A DNA stretch of 64,000 nucleotides from JABSOG01 sp965277695 (GTDB lineage: Bacteria > Pseudomonadota > Gammaproteobacteria > Enterobacterales > Alteromonadaceae). The stretch spans positions 1-64,000 of the forward strand of contig CBDIDQ010000129.1 of NCBI GenBank assembly GCA_965277695.1. The letters run 5' to 3'. Every line of letters starts with the position of its first letter. Within the stretch, counting starts at the first letter, position 1. Positions 13,140 through 22,594 of this stretch are shown in pieces. The translations under genes were made by a program, and so were the position numbers. The notes under the pieces are model-generated. The model worked only from the letters and a program-made list of their open reading frames with translations, searched no databases and had not been told where the DNA came from.

Positions 13140-15875
13140 TTACTTACCTTCGAGCAACAATGCAAACCGTTCATCCAGTCTGACGTTGACCAGCATCGGT
13201 GTATCGCGGATCTCCTCAGCGGAATAATTTTTGTCTAGCGCCAGCTGTAAGTGTTCAAGTGTCAAATCAATTTCGCCCAAAACATCCCCAGTGAGCGCCG
13301 CCATAAAATGCTCATTGCCATTATTTTTAGAACCCAATTGACGTACATAATTTAGTGCTTGCGTCGCTTGACCGAGATTGGCCAGATAAAAAGCCAGTGA
13401 AACCATGGCCTGACTATCTTTGGGGTTTAAATCAACAGCCGCTTGAGCCAAATCGGCTGCCTTTTGGTAAGCGTCACTGCTTTTTAGGTTATTAGCCAGA
13501 CGATAGGCATCGCCCAAGTTACCCCAAATAACGTAAAAGTTGGCATCAAACTCAACGGCTTTCTCATAAGCAATCACTGCTTGGTCATAACTTTTTTGAT
13601 AAAAAAACAGCGTCGCTAAATTAGAATAAGCACTGCCAGTAGGATTGATGGCAATGCCTTTTTTGGTGTTTGCTATCGCCAGCTCAATTTGCCCCATGGC
13701 GTAATAAGCAGCCGCGATATTACCAAAAGCAAAGTGATTGTTCGGTGCCATCTGTGCCAGCCGTTTAAACTGGCCAATGGCTTGCTGGTAATCCCCTCTA
13801 AAAAAATAAAAAGCGCCCAAACTATTGACCCCAAGCACGTTATTCGGAGCCATAGCAATAGCCTGTTGATAAGTGGCCTCGGCTTTGTCTCGGTCATCGA
13901 GCTTGTCATAGGCTAATGCCAGACCAAAATAAGATTTAATATGACCGGGATTTTGTTCAATACTGCGCAGGTATAACGGCACGGCTTTATCATACTGACC
14001 TTTTCTGCCGAGCAATTCACCAGCGAGATAATCCAGCAGCGAATGGGCTGGGTTGATCAGCCTGAAAGCGGCAATTGTGTGGCCCATTTGATCTAACCAT
14101 TGGCTGTCTTTGGTTTGAATAAAACGTTGTAAGTGTGCTTCGGCGAGCCCGACATAAGCCAGCTGATAACGCGGGTCAATCGCAATAGCCTGACTAAACG
14201 CTTGCTGTGCTTTGCTGATATTATCCGGTTGTTCGTTACGGTAAAGATAACCCTGCCCTTGTAAGTATTCTTTATAAGCACCATCGAGCTGCGGCCTTTG
14301 CGCATTAAATTTGGCCAGCAACGACGGCGGTACCGACCAGCCGAGCAAAGCCACCGCCTGTTGCCTGATTTGATTGTTGCCCTGAAATAACTTATTGGCG
14401 TCAACGCTGATCTCCACCGATTTTAACTGTCGGCCATCTTTGCCATTAAGCAGGTTCAACACCAGTAAACGGGTCGAGCCAAGATGTTGTACGCTGCCGG
14501 TCAATACCAGATCAACACCATATTTATCACTGATTTTTTGCACCGAAGGATCGTTCATTTTGCTGATGGTAGCCGACGGAATAACCCAACTATTATTACG
14601 CTCACGCCCAACAGCCGCCAAATCACTGCTTAACGCCACCGCCAAACCATCGCCAAACAATTGCAGCAAAGGGTCGCCACTGATGTTATCAAAGGGTAAT
14701 AAGGCAATGGTGGTCGCCTCAGCCAGTTGTCGCTCAATCAGTTCATCTGTCGACGGTGGAAACAGCACTTCTTTACTGCTCCAGCCCAGTAACAGTACAA
14801 ACGGCAACACCATCGCTACCTTGCTCAGCCAATGACGGCGTTGCCACCAATTTTTTTCTTCCGTCAACTGCTGATAAACAGCATGTAACGCTTCGCTTAA
14901 CACTTGTGTGGATTGCCATCGGTCCAGTTTATCTGTGGCCAGCATTTTATTGAGCAATGCCACCAGCCCCAACGGTAACTCAGGCAAATGCTGATTGATT
15001 GGGATCATCTCACCATGGGTAATCGCTTTAGCTAAGCCATCTGCGCTGTTAGCTATAAAAGGTCGTTTACCGCATAACATGATGTAAAGCACAATACCCA
15101 ATGAAAAAATATCCGCCCGTTGATCCAAGGCTTGCCCCAACACCTGTTCAGGAGCCATAAAACTTGGGGTGCCGCCGCTCTTGGTAATATTGGCACCTTC
15201 CAGTTGACTGCTTTGCTCACGAAGAATGCCAGCAATACCAAAATCGAGTATTTTCAATTGACCACCGGATTGACCGTGATCAGTGAGCATAATATTTTGC
15301 GGTTTGATATCGTGATGAATAATTTGGTGCTGATGGGCGCAAGCCAGTCCATCAACAATTTGGCAGGCGTACTTGAGCGCAGTAATCAACTCAAGACCCT
15401 GAGCGGGGATCAGTTCATCAAGCGGCTGACCATCTACCCATTCCATCACAATACAATGGCTATCATTGACTTCAATGACTTCATAAATGGTCACGATATT
15501 GGCATGATTCAGTTGGCAGGCTAACCGAGCTTCATCCAGCAAAACATCACCCGCTATGGTGTTGTGCAATAGCTTCAGTGCGACATCCCGCTGCAAGACT
15601 TGATCTTTTGCCCGGTAAACAGTGCCCATGCTACCTTTGCCGAGGACTTCACATACTTCAAAATGGGCTAAGTTTCCGTATAAGGGAAGCTGTTGATGGC
15701 TTTTCACTGGCTCAGGGCTGTTTACCTGCTCAGGGCTGTTTACCTGCTCAGGGCTGTTGACCATAGTCTGCTCTGATCCATCCATTAGCGACCAATGACA
15801 GAAGCTGCAATGTGTTGCCGTTGCGCTGTTTTGGTGAAAACATTGTGGGCACTGTTGAGTTATAATTTGATCCAT
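13140..15875 (-). CDS. Membrane Ser/Thr protein kinase with zinc ribbon and TPR sensor region (911 aa)
   Basis: An N-terminal zinc ribbon (Cys 9, 12, 23, 26) is followed by a triple NSPEQV linker encoded by 18-bp tandem repeats. The Hanks-type kinase domain (about 70-335) has the P-loop GKGSMGTV, Lys101, Glu115, HDIKPQN (catalytic Asp189), DFG (211-213) and APE, so it should be active. A transmembrane helix (about 350-367) then exposes a periplasmic region: ALLPFDNISGD, of the kind seen in adenylate-cyclase/TolB-like sensor proteins, and about nine TPRs (550-890). It phosphorylates proteins on Ser/Thr in the cytoplasm, with the TPR domain as likely sensor. The divergent gene encodes an FHA protein, the expected reader of phosphothreonine. 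Confidence 0.92.
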   Translation of the reverse strand: MDQIITQQCPQCFHQNSATATHCSFCHWSLMDGSEQTMVNSPEQVNSPEQVNSPEPVKSHQQLPLYGNLAHFEVCEVLGKGSMGTVYRAKDQVLQRDVALKLLHNTIAGDVLLDEARLACQLNHANIVTIYEVIEVNDSHCIVMEWVDGQPLDELIPAQGLELITALKYACQIVDGLACAHQHQIIHHDIKPQNIMLTDHGQSGGQLKILDFGIAGILREQSSQLEGANITKSGGTPSFMAPEQVLGQALDQRADIFSLGIVLYIMLCGKRPFIANSADGLAKAITHGEMIPINQHLPELPLGLVALLNKMLATDKLDRWQSTQVLSEALHAVYQQLTEEKNWWQRRHWLSKVAMVLPFVLLLGWSSKEVLFPPSTDELIERQLAEATTIALLPFDNISGDPLLQLFGDGLAVALSSDLAAVGRERNNSWVIPSATISKMNDPSVQKISDKYGVDLVLTGSVQHLGSTRLLVLNLLNGKDGRQLKSVEISVDANKLFQGNNQIRQQAVALLGWSVPPSLLAKFNAQRPQLDGAYKEYLQGQGYLYRNEQPDNISKAQQAFSQAIAIDPRYQLAYVGLAEAHLQRFIQTKDSQWLDQMGHTIAAFRLINPAHSLLDYLAGELLGRKGQYDKAVPLYLRSIEQNPGHIKSYFGLALAYDKLDDRDKAEATYQQAIAMAPNNVLGVNSLGAFYFFRGDYQQAIGQFKRLAQMAPNNHFAFGNIAAAYYAMGQIELAIANTKKGIAINPTGSAYSNLATLFFYQKSYDQAVIAYEKAVEFDANFYVIWGNLGDAYRLANNLKSSDAYQKAADLAQAAVDLNPKDSQAMVSLAFYLANLGQATQALNYVRQLGSKNNGNEHFMAALTGDVLGEIDLTLEHLQLALDKNYSAEEIRDTPMLVNVRLDERFALLLEGK

Positions 15876-16002
15876 CCGAATTTATTACACCTATTTAAGT
15901 TATAAAACTGTCAAACGAATAAGGTAATTTAAACCTTGACAACTATGATTATAAAGCGAATATAAAAAACCACTCAACAGAATAAATACTAAGAGAGTCG
16001 CT

Positions 16003-16935
16003 ATGGCCACGTTATTAAACACCGAAAACGGAGAAAAAATCATTCTTCGCAGCCAACACATTTTTGGCCGCCACCCGGGCTCAGCCAATACCGTACTCAA
16101 CAACCCCCAAGCTTCCCGTATCCATGCTTCATTGCTCTACAATGGTAGTCACTGGCTACTGCAAGATACCAGTACCAACGGCACTTTTATCAATGGTGAG
16201 CATTTTGTTCAAGGAGCCAAACACCGACTCAATGCTGGCGATATCATCAACTTCGGCGACAGCTCAACGGCAAACTGGAAGCTGCTTGATGTCAATGCAC
16301 CAAAAAACCTGCTAATACCGATGACAGACAATTTAACCCTCATTGAGCTTGACGATATTGTGGTGCTGCCAAACGAAGAGTCCCCACAAGTGATGCTCTA
16401 TCAGTCTCCTCAGGGTCACTGGTTATGCGAAGATCAAAGTGGTGTTGTCACCGTGCAATCAGGTCATAAAATTACCACCCGCGTCGGCAGTTGGTATTTT
16501 GTCGCCGCCGATACCCTTGAAGAAACCCGACTTGCCGCCCCCAGTACAACTGACGATTTTCCGGCCATTGAAATCAATTTTGAAGTCAGCCAAAACGAAG
16601 AACATGTTTCCCTAAGCATTGCACTAGACAACCAGCTCATCAACCTCGGTCACCGAACCCATCATTATCTGTTGTTACTGCTCGCCCGTCAGCGCCTCGC
16701 CGACAATGATGCGGGCCTAGACGATAACGAAAAAGGGTGGGTCGACCGGGAGATCCTCAGTAAAAACCTCGGTATGGACGAAAGCCATATCAACATCCAG
16801 ATTTATCGCCTGAGAAAACAAATGACCAAAGCTATTCCGTCATTTCCGGTGTTATTGCAAATTATTCAGCGCAGACGAGGCGAACTGCGCTTCGCCTGCG
16901 ATTCGGTGAGGATTAATGGCGGGTGTCATGCGTAA
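16003..16935 (+). CDS. FHA-domain protein with C-terminal winged-helix region (310 aa)
   Basis: The N-terminal FHA domain (about 1-95) keeps the phosphothreonine-binding signature: GR (22-23), SRIH (38-41) and TSTNGTFING (56-65). A middle segment (about 110-190) has no recognised domain. The C-terminus (about 205-300) contains NLGMDESHINIQIYRLRKQM and a following basic hairpin (QRRRGELRF), the layout of an OmpR/SARP-type winged helix that binds DNA. It is cytoplasmic, with no signal or membrane helix. It is divergent from the kinase gene across 127 bp, so the pair likely shares a regulatory region and forms a kinase-reader module that could act on transcription directly; that link is inference. 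The ATG has TAAGAGAG upstream. Confidence 0.85.
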   Translation: MATLLNTENGEKIILRSQHIFGRHPGSANTVLNNPQASRIHASLLYNGSHWLLQDTSTNGTFINGEHFVQGAKHRLNAGDIINFGDSSTANWKLLDVNAPKNLLIPMTDNLTLIELDDIVVLPNEESPQVMLYQSPQGHWLCEDQSGVVTVQSGHKITTRVGSWYFVAADTLEETRLAAPSTTDDFPAIEINFEVSQNEEHVSLSIALDNQLINLGHRTHHYLLLLLARQRLADNDAGLDDNEKGWVDREILSKNLGMDESHINIQIYRLRKQMTKAIPSFPVLLQIIQRRRGELRFACDSVRINGGCHA

Positions 16936-16985
16936 TTTACAAACGCGGGGATAAATCCGCCGCCTACAACGCACAGCGCATATCG

Positions 16986-19067
16986 TCATATGCTTATGCT
17001 ATTGGGTATTTTTGATGGTAGTTGATAGACATACGCAAAGGCTCTGGTTTTGTTTCTTGCCTTAATGGTTTCTTCGATTTTACCCAGCTGATTTTGCAAA
17101 TCTCTGATGTGACGCAGCACTGTAGGTTCAATAAAAGTCCCTTTGGGATAGTAACCAAATTGATCAAATTGAACCTCACTAAGTAAGTATTCAAATGAGA
17201 AGGTATACAAACCCACATCCAATGGCGGATACCATTTCAGGCAATCTTCTTCGCTATTCAATACCTCACTTTTAGTTGGCATTGGCGCATAGATTGTGCC
17301 TGCCACACTAGGCATATAGGACATTAATGGGTATTGTGCATAATTCACTGAGGCATGACGGGGGCCAGCAATATAAATAACTTGGCAGACCATCTCAATC
17401 AGATAATCCAGACTTTCAATCTTCGCTGGGGCTTTGTCATCACCGGTCAGCTTCAAACCTTCCATGCCAATAAAACCCGCATAGGTCGGTTTAACCAACT
17501 CGCTCACCCAATTTTGTAACTCGGCGTCATTGACCACATCTTCGTCACTTTGGTAATAGGTTTTCAAATAACCACTAACAAACGGTTTAATCGCCTGCCA
17601 CAACAACATAGTGTCATCTCTAAAAGCAAATTGCGGGATGGCATCGGTATCAACCCCCCGGTCTTTAAACAGACGCTCTGGATTATTGTCATCAAAATGC
17701 CATGCTTGGCGAGCATTAGCGATGATTTGCATGGTCGATTCAATCGCAGGTCCAACATTAGTGGCAACCACACCTCTAGGCACTATCAAGCTGTTTAGTG
17801 CCGAGTTGTTGATTTGAATGGTAAATTGAAAATGCGGCGCAAATAATCTCGCCAATGGGTGGTCCACCGACAGTTGACGATGACTGCACACCACAATTGG
17901 ATCTATAGTCAGATGGCAAGAACCCAGATGAGCGACTGATTCATGTTGCATCGCACATAAGGCATTAATGACAAACTTGGCGACCCGCCATTTCAATAAA
18001 TTATCATCATTGGCATTAGCGCAATTATTGGGGGTATAAATCGGTGTTTTTTCGGCATCAAACTGTTGGTCCAACTGAATCGCAATCGGCTGTAAAACGC
18101 CATCTCCCGGTGGATAACCCTTCGGTGGGACGGGATTCCAGTAAAACACTGCAATCGCCGGGGTAATATAACGCTGTCTGCCATGCACAATATTGGCTGT
18201 CGCGCCTGCTAGCATGGCGTAATCGACCACAAATAAGCGCTTTTCTCGTGCTGCTTGTTCAAGGGTGATGGTATTATCACCCACCACACTTTGCAAAATA
18301 TCGTCAGTGAGCGGGAATTTAGCCAGTAACTGGCTTAATATTGCGGCGTCTTTCGCTTCGCGATTATCTAGTCGAACACCTTGTATCAAGGTGGTGTTAA
18401 AACCAGCAATTTGAATGTGGGCAAAAAACCAATCCTGAAGACAAGGTTCTTCATCACCTACCATCCAATCTTGTTTGCCAATATCTAACATTTGCGGCAA
18501 ATCAATCGAATCGAACAAGTCTTTATAAGCCGTAATGTTATTAGGTTCAAGATACGAACCGCCATGATCACTACTGAGGGTATAAAACAAGGTCGATTTT
18601 AAAAAAGCCGTCGCCCCTTCTTCTTTACAGTCCTCAACCACTTGTTGCAATCCTTCGATAATTCTTTCAAGGTCTTCGTGAGTCTTTTTGACGCCGATGA
18701 ACGCATCAGATAAATCTTCATAAACATCAGCGACTTTGCTTTTAAGGCCATCAACCAAACAGCCCAAAAATCCTTTGTCGTCATCATCATCTTTCCAGTT
18801 GTCTTTCAGTTCCTTTTCCCATAGGTCTTTTACCACATCGCCAAAATTGGTGATCAAGGGGATCAGCGCTTTAACCACTTTAAGTTTATAAGCCCCGCTA
18901 AACTCCTCGCCTTTAGGCACATCTGCGCTCAAGGGCACGCCTTCAAGATAAGTACGCATATAATTATATTGGGTGCGAGCCATAGACAATTCAAAGGCCC
19001 GCTCTTCGGCATCTTTACCTGTCACATTTTGCGGCAAGAGGGGAATGGTTTTATTTACATCAGACAT
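16986..19067 (-). CDS. Bacterial lipoxygenase (693 aa)
   Basis: It catalyses iron-dependent dioxygenation of polyunsaturated fatty acids to hydroperoxides. All five iron ligands of the family are visible: His375 and His380 in QHESVAHLGSCH, His571 and Asn575 in GPRHASVNYAQYP, and the C-terminal Ile693. The WRVAKFVINALCAMQH and IVPRGVVATN segments are also typical of the catalytic domain. The length fits single-domain bacterial lipoxygenases without a PLAT domain. No signal peptide is seen, unlike the periplasmic Pseudomonas LoxA, so it is probably cytoplasmic. A coiled-coil-like, charged segment (about 88-150) is inserted near the N-terminus. AGGAAACAG precedes the ATG. A TonB-dependent receptor follows upstream of it on the same strand. 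Confidence 0.92.
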   Translation of the reverse strand: MSDVNKTIPLLPQNVTGKDAEERAFELSMARTQYNYMRTYLEGVPLSADVPKGEEFSGAYKLKVVKALIPLITNFGDVVKDLWEKELKDNWKDDDDDKGFLGCLVDGLKSKVADVYEDLSDAFIGVKKTHEDLERIIEGLQQVVEDCKEEGATAFLKSTLFYTLSSDHGGSYLEPNNITAYKDLFDSIDLPQMLDIGKQDWMVGDEEPCLQDWFFAHIQIAGFNTTLIQGVRLDNREAKDAAILSQLLAKFPLTDDILQSVVGDNTITLEQAAREKRLFVVDYAMLAGATANIVHGRQRYITPAIAVFYWNPVPPKGYPPGDGVLQPIAIQLDQQFDAEKTPIYTPNNCANANDDNLLKWRVAKFVINALCAMQHESVAHLGSCHLTIDPIVVCSHRQLSVDHPLARLFAPHFQFTIQINNSALNSLIVPRGVVATNVGPAIESTMQIIANARQAWHFDDNNPERLFKDRGVDTDAIPQFAFRDDTMLLWQAIKPFVSGYLKTYYQSDEDVVNDAELQNWVSELVKPTYAGFIGMEGLKLTGDDKAPAKIESLDYLIEMVCQVIYIAGPRHASVNYAQYPLMSYMPSVAGTIYAPMPTKSEVLNSEEDCLKWYPPLDVGLYTFSFEYLLSEVQFDQFGYYPKGTFIEPTVLRHIRDLQNQLGKIEETIKARNKTRAFAYVYQLPSKIPNSISI

Positions 19068-19244
19068 CTACTGTTTCCTTTTTTTACTGTGTCATTAACT
19101 AAATCGTTAATTTGTTGGTTAATTTACTCATCAAACCTGATAAGTATAGGCAGTTTTTGTCATATTTGCCGCCATCACCAACGGTGAGTTCGTAAAATTA
19201 GAATTACAGTAAAGGGGCTTAACAGATTAGAAAATAATCATTAA

Positions 19245-21704
19245 TCAAAATTGATAACTGGCCTCAACAAAGATTTCACGTCCCTTGTGCAGAGCTTGAG
19301 CAAAAGCGCCGCCGGGAGCCAGCGGAATAACTGAGGTATAGATATTGTAATCTTTATCAAAGAGGTTTTTCACTGTCAGGCCCAACGACCAATTTCCGTC
19401 GCTCAGCACCAACTCAGCATGATAATCAAACAATGAATAACCCCCTTGTTTGGTTTGTGCTTCGTTATCTGATGCGGTGGTATGGGCACTTTTATAATTA
19501 ATACTCAACAGATGGCGCAATTCATGTTCGCCGAGCGGTTGAAAGGCTTCTAATGCCAACACCGCTTTCTTTCTTGGCACAAAAGGGGTTTGCCTGCCAG
19601 ACCAGTCACATAACGCTTGCCCTGTGGTAAGCCTTTCGGTGGTACTGCAACCGGCATCTTTAAATTCGTCATAGCTAAAATCAAGATATTCAAAGTTGCT
19701 AAACAGCGTCAAATCATCACTGACAGCCCAGGTCAATTCACCATCAATACCTCGGGATTTTGAGCTGGCGGCATTACCGACGTTAAAACCGACACCGCCG
19801 TTAAATACCGACACTTGCAAGTCATCATATTCACCATAAAAAGCGGCCAAATTCAGCCGTACATCTTGCCAGTCTTTTTTTAATCCCAGTTCATAAACAT
19901 CGGCGGATTCATCCTCGTATTCTACGTCGTCAATATTGCCGCCTTCATACAAAAAATCAAAGCCGCCCGCTTTAGCGCCGTTGGCAAAAGAAGCATAAAC
20001 CATTGATTTATCATCTAGCTGATATTTAACACTCGCTTGCACCATCGAATGGCTTTCTTGTCGATTGAGGTGATCAAAATCATGCACTACGCCACCGCCT
20101 GCGGTGACGATGTTGAGGCCCAATAAGTGATCAGGCACCAGCGCTGGTGCCAGTTCATCGCCATTAGCCAACGTCACCACATAAGTGGTGGGGTTAGCGA
20201 GGTAATCTGGGTTAGTCAGTAATGTTGCGGTCAAGTCAGGTGATAACCAGCGGCTATCAACCAGCTCGCCAACCCCGGGGTTATGATGAATATCAGTGGT
20301 TTGCATTAACTGGCGGCCTGATTTTTCCATATCGGCATAACGATAGCCCAAAGAAACCGTCCACTTCGGAGCAAGTTGGTAATTAACATGAGCAAAAATC
20401 GCCCACTGATCTGTATCTTGAGTCAACTTGATATCTCGGCTAAACGGTGAAATCAAGTGTCCACTCAACGCCGATGGCAGGCCGAGCAACTGGGTCATGT
20501 TAAAGTCGGCAAAATAATCATTGCCCGAATCACTTTGCTGAAAATAAACCCCGAGCAAATAATCCAGCTGTGGGGTTAAATCACCTTCCAAACGAAACTC
20601 TTGAGAAAACTGATCATAGGTCTCAAACTGCAACACGTTAATGGCCGTTAACGGGGTAATATCGACATCCATCGACTGTTCAAAGTCGTATTCACTCCAG
20701 CCGGTGATCGAAATAAAATTGATGCCGTTAATGCGATAGCTGATATGCAATAACCCTTCATCAATATCAGTCTCCCAAAAGGTGCGATTATGTTCGAAAG
20801 GGCTGTCGTTACCGACATTCAGCTGACCATCATTGATACCGCTAAAGACAGTGGGCTGCCACGGGTTACCTTGGCCATCGACATGTTTGAAAGGGTCAAG
20901 ATTATGACCGTTGAGTTGATAACGTCCTTTTTCGTAACGTAAATTGACGCTGAGTTGATCGTTAGGCTGCCACAAAGTACTTATTCTAAATGCTGTATCG
21001 TCTGGTCTGGCTCCTTCTTGTCCGATGAATTCATTCATCGACACCCCTTCATTTTGGTCGCGCCATTTACCTGATAAACGCACCGCAAAGGTGTCTGACA
21101 CTGGGATATCTACTGCGCCTTCTAATTGGGTCTGACGATATTCAAATTCATACTTGGTATTGATAAAACCGCCCAGTTCAAACCCAGGCTTTTTGCTAAA
21201 CATGCTGATCGCCCCGGCAATAGAGCTATTACCATAAAGCGCCACCTGAGGCCCTTTAAGCACTTCAACCCGTTCCATGTCAAAAAAGCCACTGCGTTGT
21301 TGATGCATTCTGCCCCGATACAAACCATCAACATAAGTACCAACCGCTTGTTCAAAAGCATTATTATCGCCAGACGATACCCCGCGTAACATTAGACGAC
21401 TTTGGATCGCCAGTTTAGGTTGTTCCAAACCGGGCACATAAACACTTAAATCTTGTAAGTCATTAATACCAAAATCTTTAATTCGCTCGGGCGTTACAGC
21501 GGAAACACTCATGGGGATTTGCTGAATTGATTCGACTTTTTTACGGGCGGTGACCTCTATCACTTCCATCGTCTGAGCTTGGCGGCTAGTGGCTGCTTTG
21601 GTGTTTTTACCGGTTACCTGCCCATCATCGGCAGCACCGAAAACCCAGCCAGAGTAAAACACCAAGGTGGTCATGGTCAAAGCCGATTTGCTGTGGTTAA
21701 TCAA
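19245..21704 (-). CDS. TonB-dependent outer-membrane receptor (819 aa)
   Basis: It is an active transporter of the outer membrane, energised by TonB-ExbBD. A signal peptide (about 1-23) is followed by a TonB box (EVIEVTARK, about 47-55), a plug domain (about 60-175, with IPMSVSAVTPERI and LRGVSSGDNNAF) and a 22-stranded barrel ending in VEASYQF with the terminal Phe needed for assembly. The start appears to be TTG. The plug resembles receptors for nutrients of unknown type rather than classical siderophore receptors; the substrate cannot be read from sequence. Its neighbour is the lipoxygenase (178 bp downstream), so lipid-related uptake is a possibility but only a guess. Confidence 0.9.
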   Translation of the reverse strand: MINHSKSALTMTTLVFYSGWVFGAADDGQVTGKNTKAATSRQAQTMEVIEVTARKKVESIQQIPMSVSAVTPERIKDFGINDLQDLSVYVPGLEQPKLAIQSRLMLRGVSSGDNNAFEQAVGTYVDGLYRGRMHQQRSGFFDMERVEVLKGPQVALYGNSSIAGAISMFSKKPGFELGGFINTKYEFEYRQTQLEGAVDIPVSDTFAVRLSGKWRDQNEGVSMNEFIGQEGARPDDTAFRISTLWQPNDQLSVNLRYEKGRYQLNGHNLDPFKHVDGQGNPWQPTVFSGINDGQLNVGNDSPFEHNRTFWETDIDEGLLHISYRINGINFISITGWSEYDFEQSMDVDITPLTAINVLQFETYDQFSQEFRLEGDLTPQLDYLLGVYFQQSDSGNDYFADFNMTQLLGLPSALSGHLISPFSRDIKLTQDTDQWAIFAHVNYQLAPKWTVSLGYRYADMEKSGRQLMQTTDIHHNPGVGELVDSRWLSPDLTATLLTNPDYLANPTTYVVTLANGDELAPALVPDHLLGLNIVTAGGGVVHDFDHLNRQESHSMVQASVKYQLDDKSMVYASFANGAKAGGFDFLYEGGNIDDVEYEDESADVYELGLKKDWQDVRLNLAAFYGEYDDLQVSVFNGGVGFNVGNAASSKSRGIDGELTWAVSDDLTLFSNFEYLDFSYDEFKDAGCSTTERLTTGQALCDWSGRQTPFVPRKKAVLALEAFQPLGEHELRHLLSINYKSAHTTASDNEAQTKQGGYSLFDYHAELVLSDGNWSLGLTVKNLFDKDYNIYTSVIPLAPGGAFAQALHKGREIFVEASYQF

Positions 21705-22098
21705 TTTTTACGTCCCGTAAAGAAGCTTACTTGCAGATGGGTTAAGGTACTTATAAGGCATTATAGTCAAGCTTAAGCAAATGATACCAATAAACTTTTC
21801 GCATTTTTCAATTAATCTGGATCGGTATCAATCAGACCAACTGGTCTGCGCAGTTTTACCTATCCTCGTTAGATAGCTGTTCGGCCATACTTCGCTTAAT
21901 TTATTTGTATTTAAGGCAAAACCCAGTCTTTACACTGCTAGGGTTGGGTTGTAGAATACCGCTCGACAACCTTTGAGGCGAGCATTTGGTCGAACCAGTG
22001 GTAAAGCCAATCGTCCAAGGTTAATAACTTTTCAATCAACTTTTGATTGAAAAATCACAGCACAGCGCTGATTTTAATAGCAAAGAGAGAAAGTACAG
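21705..22098. promoter_or_regulatory. Intergenic region with long 5' leader of the cold-shock gene
   Basis: No gene is visible in this 394-bp divergent gap. The part from about 21900 to 22098, just before the cold-shock gene, is AT-rich with short self-complementary stretches (for example TTTTCAATCAACTTTTGATT, followed by GAAAAATC). Cold-shock genes usually carry a long, structured leader of 100-200 bases, which fits the spacing here. The motif AAAGAGAGAAA is the likely ribosome-binding site. Confidence 0.4.
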
Positions 22099-22308
22099 AT
22101 GTCAAATCAAGTTACGGGTACAGTTAAGTGGTTCAATGATAGCAAAGGATTCGGTTTCATTGAGCAGCAAGGCGGTCCTGACGTATTCGTTCATTTCAGT
22201 TCAATCAAAGGCGAAGGTCATCGTTCATTGACTGACGGCCAAGCGGTTTCTTTTGATTTGACTACAGGTCAAAAAGGCCCACAAGCTGAAAACGTATCAC
22301 CAGCTTAA
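22099..22308 (+). CDS. Cold-shock protein, CspA family
   Basis: This is a single cold-shock domain of 69 residues, the family's normal length. It binds single-stranded RNA/DNA and melts RNA structure. RNP1 is KGFGFI (16-21) and RNP2 is VFVHF (29-33), after TGTVKWFNDS. It has an AGAGAGAAA ribosome-binding site and a terminator 58 bp downstream, so it is monocistronic. A paralogue-specific letter cannot be assigned. Confidence 0.96.
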   Translation: MSNQVTGTVKWFNDSKGFGFIEQQGGPDVFVHFSSIKGEGHRSLTDGQAVSFDLTTGQKGPQAENVSPA

Positions 22309-22365
22309 GCGCTGAGCGTTAACCACTCCCATTTGACACCCAGTCAAAACCCAGGAGTGACCCAG

Positions 22366-22396
22366 AGGATACCCCAATAGAGTCGGTATCCTTTAA
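22366..22396 (+). terminator. Terminator of the cold-shock gene
   Basis: AGGATACC (22366-22373) pairs with GGTATCCT (22385-22392) and is followed by TTAATAT. The T-run is short, so efficiency may be moderate. After it, 22420-22475 carries a degenerate 15-bp tandem repeat (CAAACCTACACCTAC type). Confidence 0.6.
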
Positions 22397-22594
22397 TATC
22401 TCCCCTGCCAAATCAACATCTATCTAATCAACACCTACCAAACCTACACCTACCAAACCCACACCTATCAAACTTTTACTTTTGCCGTTTTAATTACTAA
22501 ACTAGACACTCATTCAAGCAATACAAAATCATCAGCGAGTTTAGCCATAAATACCCATTCGGATTTAACTGACAGCCAATGTAAACCTAATATC

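Noticed and set aside
13140..16935. Kinase-FHA pair as part of a type VI secretion cluster
   Set aside because: No tss, hcp or vgrG genes in the window. RHS here carries its own Sec signal rather than a VgrG/PAAR link.
21043..22231. Short ORFs overlapping the TonB receptor and the cold-shock gene
   Set aside because: Shadows of strong coding regions in other frames, with poor codon patterns.
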